From Pseudomonas gozinkensis (GTDB lineage: Bacteria > Pseudomonadota > Gammaproteobacteria > Pseudomonadales > Pseudomonadaceae), in NCBI RefSeq assembly GCF_014863585.1, contig NZ_CP062253.1, positions 2,382,501 to 2,446,500 on the forward strand: a stretch of 64,000 bases of DNA. The letters run 5' to 3'. Below the pieces are notes generated by a model, which was not told where the DNA came from, made no database searches, and worked only from the letters and a program-made list of their open reading frames with translations. The translations under genes were made by a program, and so were the position numbers. Of the stretch, positions 61,403 through 64,000 are shown one piece after another (the stretch's first letter is position 1; each line of letters opens with the position of its first letter).

Positions 61403-62269
61403 TCATTGCGCCCCGAACAGCATCGTCCAGTAAACCCCTTCATCACTGCGCGCCTCACTGGCAAACCCGGCGCCGACCTGGGTGAACATCGGGTTCATCA
61501 GGTTGGCGCAGTGTCCGGGGCTGGCCAGCCAACCGGCCATGGCCTTGCCCGGTGAGCTTTGTCCGGCAGCGATGTTTTCGCCGATCTGCCGGCCACGGAA
61601 GCCGGCTGCACGGGCGCGATCTGCCGGGCCGTCACCGTCCGGGTCGCGGTGGGCGAAATAATTGCCGTAGGCCATGGCCTTGCTGTGCCCTTGGGCGGCG
61701 GCGCCGAGCGCCGGGTTCCAGCTCAAGGGCCGGGCGGCGGCGAAGCGCTGGTGACCGCACATGCGCGGTCGGGCGCGGGCGGCGTTGACCTCGGCGAGCA
61801 AGGCCTTGCCGACGCTGCGGTTGTCGCCGACGCGACTGTCGAGCACTGGCCGGGCCAGCACCACTTGCCATTCGCTGCTGGCGCGGCTGATGCCGATGTC
61901 GGCGTATTGGCCGTCGAGCAGCGCGCCGCAGTAATCGCTTTGCAGCAGATCGAACGCCTCTTCGGCGTCCTGCGCACCGACGATCCGGATGCTGCGCACC
62001 GCCACGGCCGCGTAGCCGGAATCTTTCAATCGTTCGCGCAATCCACCGCCGTAGCCATAACCGACCGGCAATGCCAGGTTCGACTTCAGCGTCAGCGGCG
62101 CCAGCCGTTGGGCGGGGCGTCGGTCACAACGTTGCGGATGGGCGCGGTAGTCGTTGATGGCGGCCACCAGCTGCCGCTCGGCGCCGGCGTGGGCAGAGGG
62201 AGAAAGCAGGGGGGAAAGGATCAACAGGCACAGCGAAACGAAGCGAGACGAACGAACGGCGTGGCGCAT
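61403..62269 (-). CDS. Exported CAP/SCP-domain protein
   Basis: A 288-residue exported protein (signal peptide to about residue 28, SPSAHA). The C-terminal half is a CAP domain: LSWNPALGAAAQGHSKAMA, YFAHRDPDGDGPADRARAAG, GENIAAGQSSP and MAGWLASPGHCANLMNPMFT, with the conserved His and Glu. The N-terminal half contains a related but decayed unit (ERQLVAAINDYRAHPQRC). Bacterial CAP proteins are secreted and of unknown function. It is convergent with the propeller gene. Confidence 0.87.
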   Translation of the reverse strand: MRHAVRSSRFVSLCLLILSPLLSPSAHAGAERQLVAAINDYRAHPQRCDRRPAQRLAPLTLKSNLALPVGYGYGGGLRERLKDSGYAAVAVRSIRIVGAQDAEEAFDLLQSDYCGALLDGQYADIGISRASSEWQVVLARPVLDSRVGDNRSVGKALLAEVNAARARPRMCGHQRFAAARPLSWNPALGAAAQGHSKAMAYGNYFAHRDPDGDGPADRARAAGFRGRQIGENIAAGQSSPGKAMAGWLASPGHCANLMNPMFTQVGAGFASEARSDEGVYWTMLFGAQ

Positions 62270-62399
62270 GGGACGCAAAGCTCTGAACAAGGACAACGCT
62301 GAAGGGGAGTGAACCGCAGAACGCGGCGCGGGTAGGACTGGCCTTTTTGCACTTGGTTCACGAAGCAGCGCCGAGTTTTAACAGCTGCCGACGAAGGGC

Positions 62400-63170
62400 T
62401 CAGCGATTCAACGCATCCTCTATCCATTGCAGATATTGCGGCCGTTCGGAAATCGAATTGTGTGCCGAATCCGCCACCACTTTGAGCGTGGCCACACCGT
62501 CGGGAAAATTGTGCAGCAAGCGCTCGGTGCTGGCCCGAGGAATCACTTCGTCATCACTCGCCGCCAGCAGCAGCGTCGGCACGCGAATGTGCGCCGCGTA
62601 CTGACCGGACTGGAAACGATCCTTGAGCAACCACTGCACCGGCACCCACGGGTACTGGCGGGCGGCGATTTCTTCGAGGCTGTTGTAGGGCGTGACCAGA
62701 ATCAGCCGCTCCACCGGCCGCTGGCTGGCCAGTCGCACCGCGACCCCGGAACCGAGACTTCGCCCGAGCAACGCGACCTGCGGATGACTGGCATACACCT
62801 GATCGAACAGCGCCAGCGCATCCTCGGCGATCGCGTCTTCGGAGGGCGAGCCGCCGCTGCCGCCAAATCCCCGGTAATGCAGCAGATACAACGAATAGTC
62901 GGGAAACGCCTCGGAAAACTCGGGCAGATTGCGCGAAACGTCCTCGGCATTGCCGCCGAAGTAGATCAGCGCTCTGCGCCCGGCGCGCTCGCGCACCGTC
63001 ACTTGGATCTCGGCGTCGGGCATGGCCAGCGTCAACCGAGACTCCGGTAAATCGAGGCTGGCGGGCTGCGGAAAATAGATCAGCGCCCGCTGAAAAACGA
63101 ACAGCGCCGCGCACAGGATCAGGTACACGGCGAAGATCAATGCGACGAGTGACAACAGGGTTCTGGACAT
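62400..63170 (-). CDS. Membrane-anchored alpha/beta hydrolase
   Basis: A 256-residue protein starting MSRTLLSLVALIFAVYLILC, an N-terminal membrane anchor. The nucleophile is in LLGRSLGSGVAVRLA, the oxyanion segment is ALIYFGGNAEDVSRN, the acid in AASDDEVIP and the histidine in DSAHNSIS. It resembles the YheT/BEM46-like hydrolases. Substrate unknown. Divergent from the aldo/keto reductase gene. Confidence 0.85.
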   Translation of the reverse strand: MSRTLLSLVALIFAVYLILCAALFVFQRALIYFPQPASLDLPESRLTLAMPDAEIQVTVRERAGRRALIYFGGNAEDVSRNLPEFSEAFPDYSLYLLHYRGFGGSGGSPSEDAIAEDALALFDQVYASHPQVALLGRSLGSGVAVRLASQRPVERLILVTPYNSLEEIAARQYPWVPVQWLLKDRFQSGQYAAHIRVPTLLLAASDDEVIPRASTERLLHNFPDGVATLKVVADSAHNSISERPQYLQWIEDALNR

Positions 63171-63281
63171 TCGACTAACTTTAACCGGGCGCGCAGGTTG
63201 GCTGTCGCAGTGTAGTCCAACGGTTTTGCGGGCTGCGTCAAAACACAAGGTGCAACAGATCCACAGGGCAAGGGCGCCAGC

Positions 63282-64000
63282 ATGAACCACACTGAGGGAT
63301 ATTCCCGCCGCCGGTTGCTGAAGCTGGCAGCCGGGGTGTCAGCGGTTTTCACCTTTGACCGGGCGCTGGCCGCCATTACGTCGCCGAACGCCACAGGAGC
63401 CCAGACCATGCAGACCCGCGCCATCCCTTCGAGCTCCGAACCACTGCCGCTGGTGGGGTTGGGCACTTATCGCGGTTTCGACGTCGCTCCCGGCGATCCG
63501 GTCTACAAACAATTGCCGGCTGTGCTCGGCGAGCTGTTCAAAAAGGGCGGAACGGTAATCGACAGCTCGCCCATGTACGGCCGCGCCGAGGAAACCACCG
63601 GTGAATTGCTGTCGATCCACGAACCGCGCTCGCCGGCGTTTCTGGCGACCAAGGTCTGGACCCGGGGTCGCGAGGAGGGCATCGCGCAGATGGAGCAGTC
63701 GTTCAGCCTGCTGCGCACCGAGCGCATCGACCTGATGCAGATCCACAACCTGCTCGACTGGCAAACCCATCTGCCGACCCTGCGCGAATGGAAAGAGCAG
63801 GGCCGCATCCGCTACATCGGCATCACCCACTACACGCCGTCGGCCTATGACGAGGTCGAAGCCGTGCTCAAGGCCGAACCGCTGGATTTCCTGCAAATCA
63901 ACTATGCCCTGGATGATCGCGGGGTCGAGAAACGCATCCTGCCGCTGTGCCGCGAAAAAGGGGTGGCAGTGATCTGTAACCGGCCGTTCGGTGGCGGCGA
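63282..64000 (+). CDS. Tat-exported aldo/keto reductase (5' part only)
   Basis: The gene continues past the right edge; about 239 codons are visible. The N-terminus SRRRLLKLAAGVSAVF carries a twin-arginine motif, so export via Tat is likely. The body is an aldo/keto reductase: VGLGTYRGFD, the catalytic Asp and Tyr in DSSPMYGRAE, Lys in LATKVWTRG, and IDLMQIHNLLDWQTH. The substrate is unknown; NADPH-dependent carbonyl reduction is typical of the family, though how it would be supplied outside the cytoplasm is unclear. Confidence 0.85.
   Translation, partial: MNHTEGYSRRRLLKLAAGVSAVFTFDRALAAITSPNATGAQTMQTRAIPSSSEPLPLVGLGTYRGFDVAPGDPVYKQLPAVLGELFKKGGTVIDSSPMYGRAEETTGELLSIHEPRSPAFLATKVWTRGREEGIAQMEQSFSLLRTERIDLMQIHNLLDWQTHLPTLREWKEQGRIRYIGITHYTPSAYDEVEAVLKAEPLDFLQINYALDDRGVEKRILPLCREKGVAVICNRPFGGG

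Overview
The window looks like chromosomal DNA of a fluorescent-group Pseudomonas. It has high GC content and Pseudomonas-type genes: AruF/AruG-like succinyltransferases, CobF, HglS, phosphatidylcholine synthase, Mqo and DUF2388/DUF2790 proteins. Intergenic gaps carry the GTGGGAGCGGGCTTGC-type REP sequences typical of that group. No tRNA, rRNA, CRISPR array, integrase or transposase gene was seen.

Layout. (1) 1-2.7 kb: the 5' part of vgrG and a complete hcp (type VI secretion), an unusual set of palindromes upstream of hcp, and the lysine-catabolism enzyme HglS. (2) 2.8-7.8 kb: a Baeyer-Villiger monooxygenase/esterase operon, a MASE2-GGDEF diguanylate cyclase and an exported carboxypeptidase G2-like enzyme. 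(3) 7.9-11.3 kb: an AT-rich island with a reverse transcriptase coupled to an ATPase-TOPRIM protein and a strong upstream RNA hairpin, best read as a retron defence system. It abuts a small conserved gene with a highly structured leader. (4) 11.4-19.6 kb: a minus-strand catabolic cluster (RpiR regulator, cysteine hydrolase, glutamine synthetase-like ligase, N-formylglutamate amidohydrolase-like enzyme, APC permease, AruF/AruG-like pair), probably for an amine or amino acid, followed by an oxaloacetate decarboxylase family gene. (5) 20-31.9 kb: histidine phosphatase/cobF, a GlxA-type regulator, rhodanese, an amino-acid binding protein and M14 deacylase, esterase, MntH and assorted small genes. 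(6) 32-38.5 kb: the acetoacetate utilisation operon (CoA-transferase A and B, thiolase) with a divergent LysR regulator, a sirtuin, a methyltransferase, and a gene-poor stretch with a strong terminator.

(7) 38.5-44.5 kb: an MNIO (DUF692)/DUF2063 pair with no visible peptide precursor, then a two-component system divergent from three genes for exported or membrane thiol-type proteins. One of these is a small protein built from three 14-residue repeats. (8) 44.5-53.4 kb: GNAT, DUF4242, methyltransferase, Pcs, a DUF533/TerB-like protein, LigD, DUF2388 and a chemoreceptor. (9) 53.5-55.2 kb: a compact ATPase plus PD-(D/E)XK-like nuclease pair that resembles a two-gene defence system I cannot name. 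(10) 55.4-64 kb: SnoaL-like proteins, malate:quinone oxidoreductase with an unusual leader and tail, a 27-residue membrane protein, a lipoprotein, a winged-helix/beta-propeller pair, a CAP-domain protein, an alpha/beta hydrolase, and the 5' part of a Tat-exported aldo/keto reductase.

The two most likely undescribed items are the reverse transcriptase/ATPase-TOPRIM retron with its upstream RNA, and the ATPase/nuclease pair at 53.5-55.2 kb. The MNIO pair without a precursor and the repeat-peptide/thioredoxin operon are next. Start sites were moved where a Shine-Dalgarno sequence or family knowledge pointed to an internal start. Functions rest on motif reading, not on database searches.
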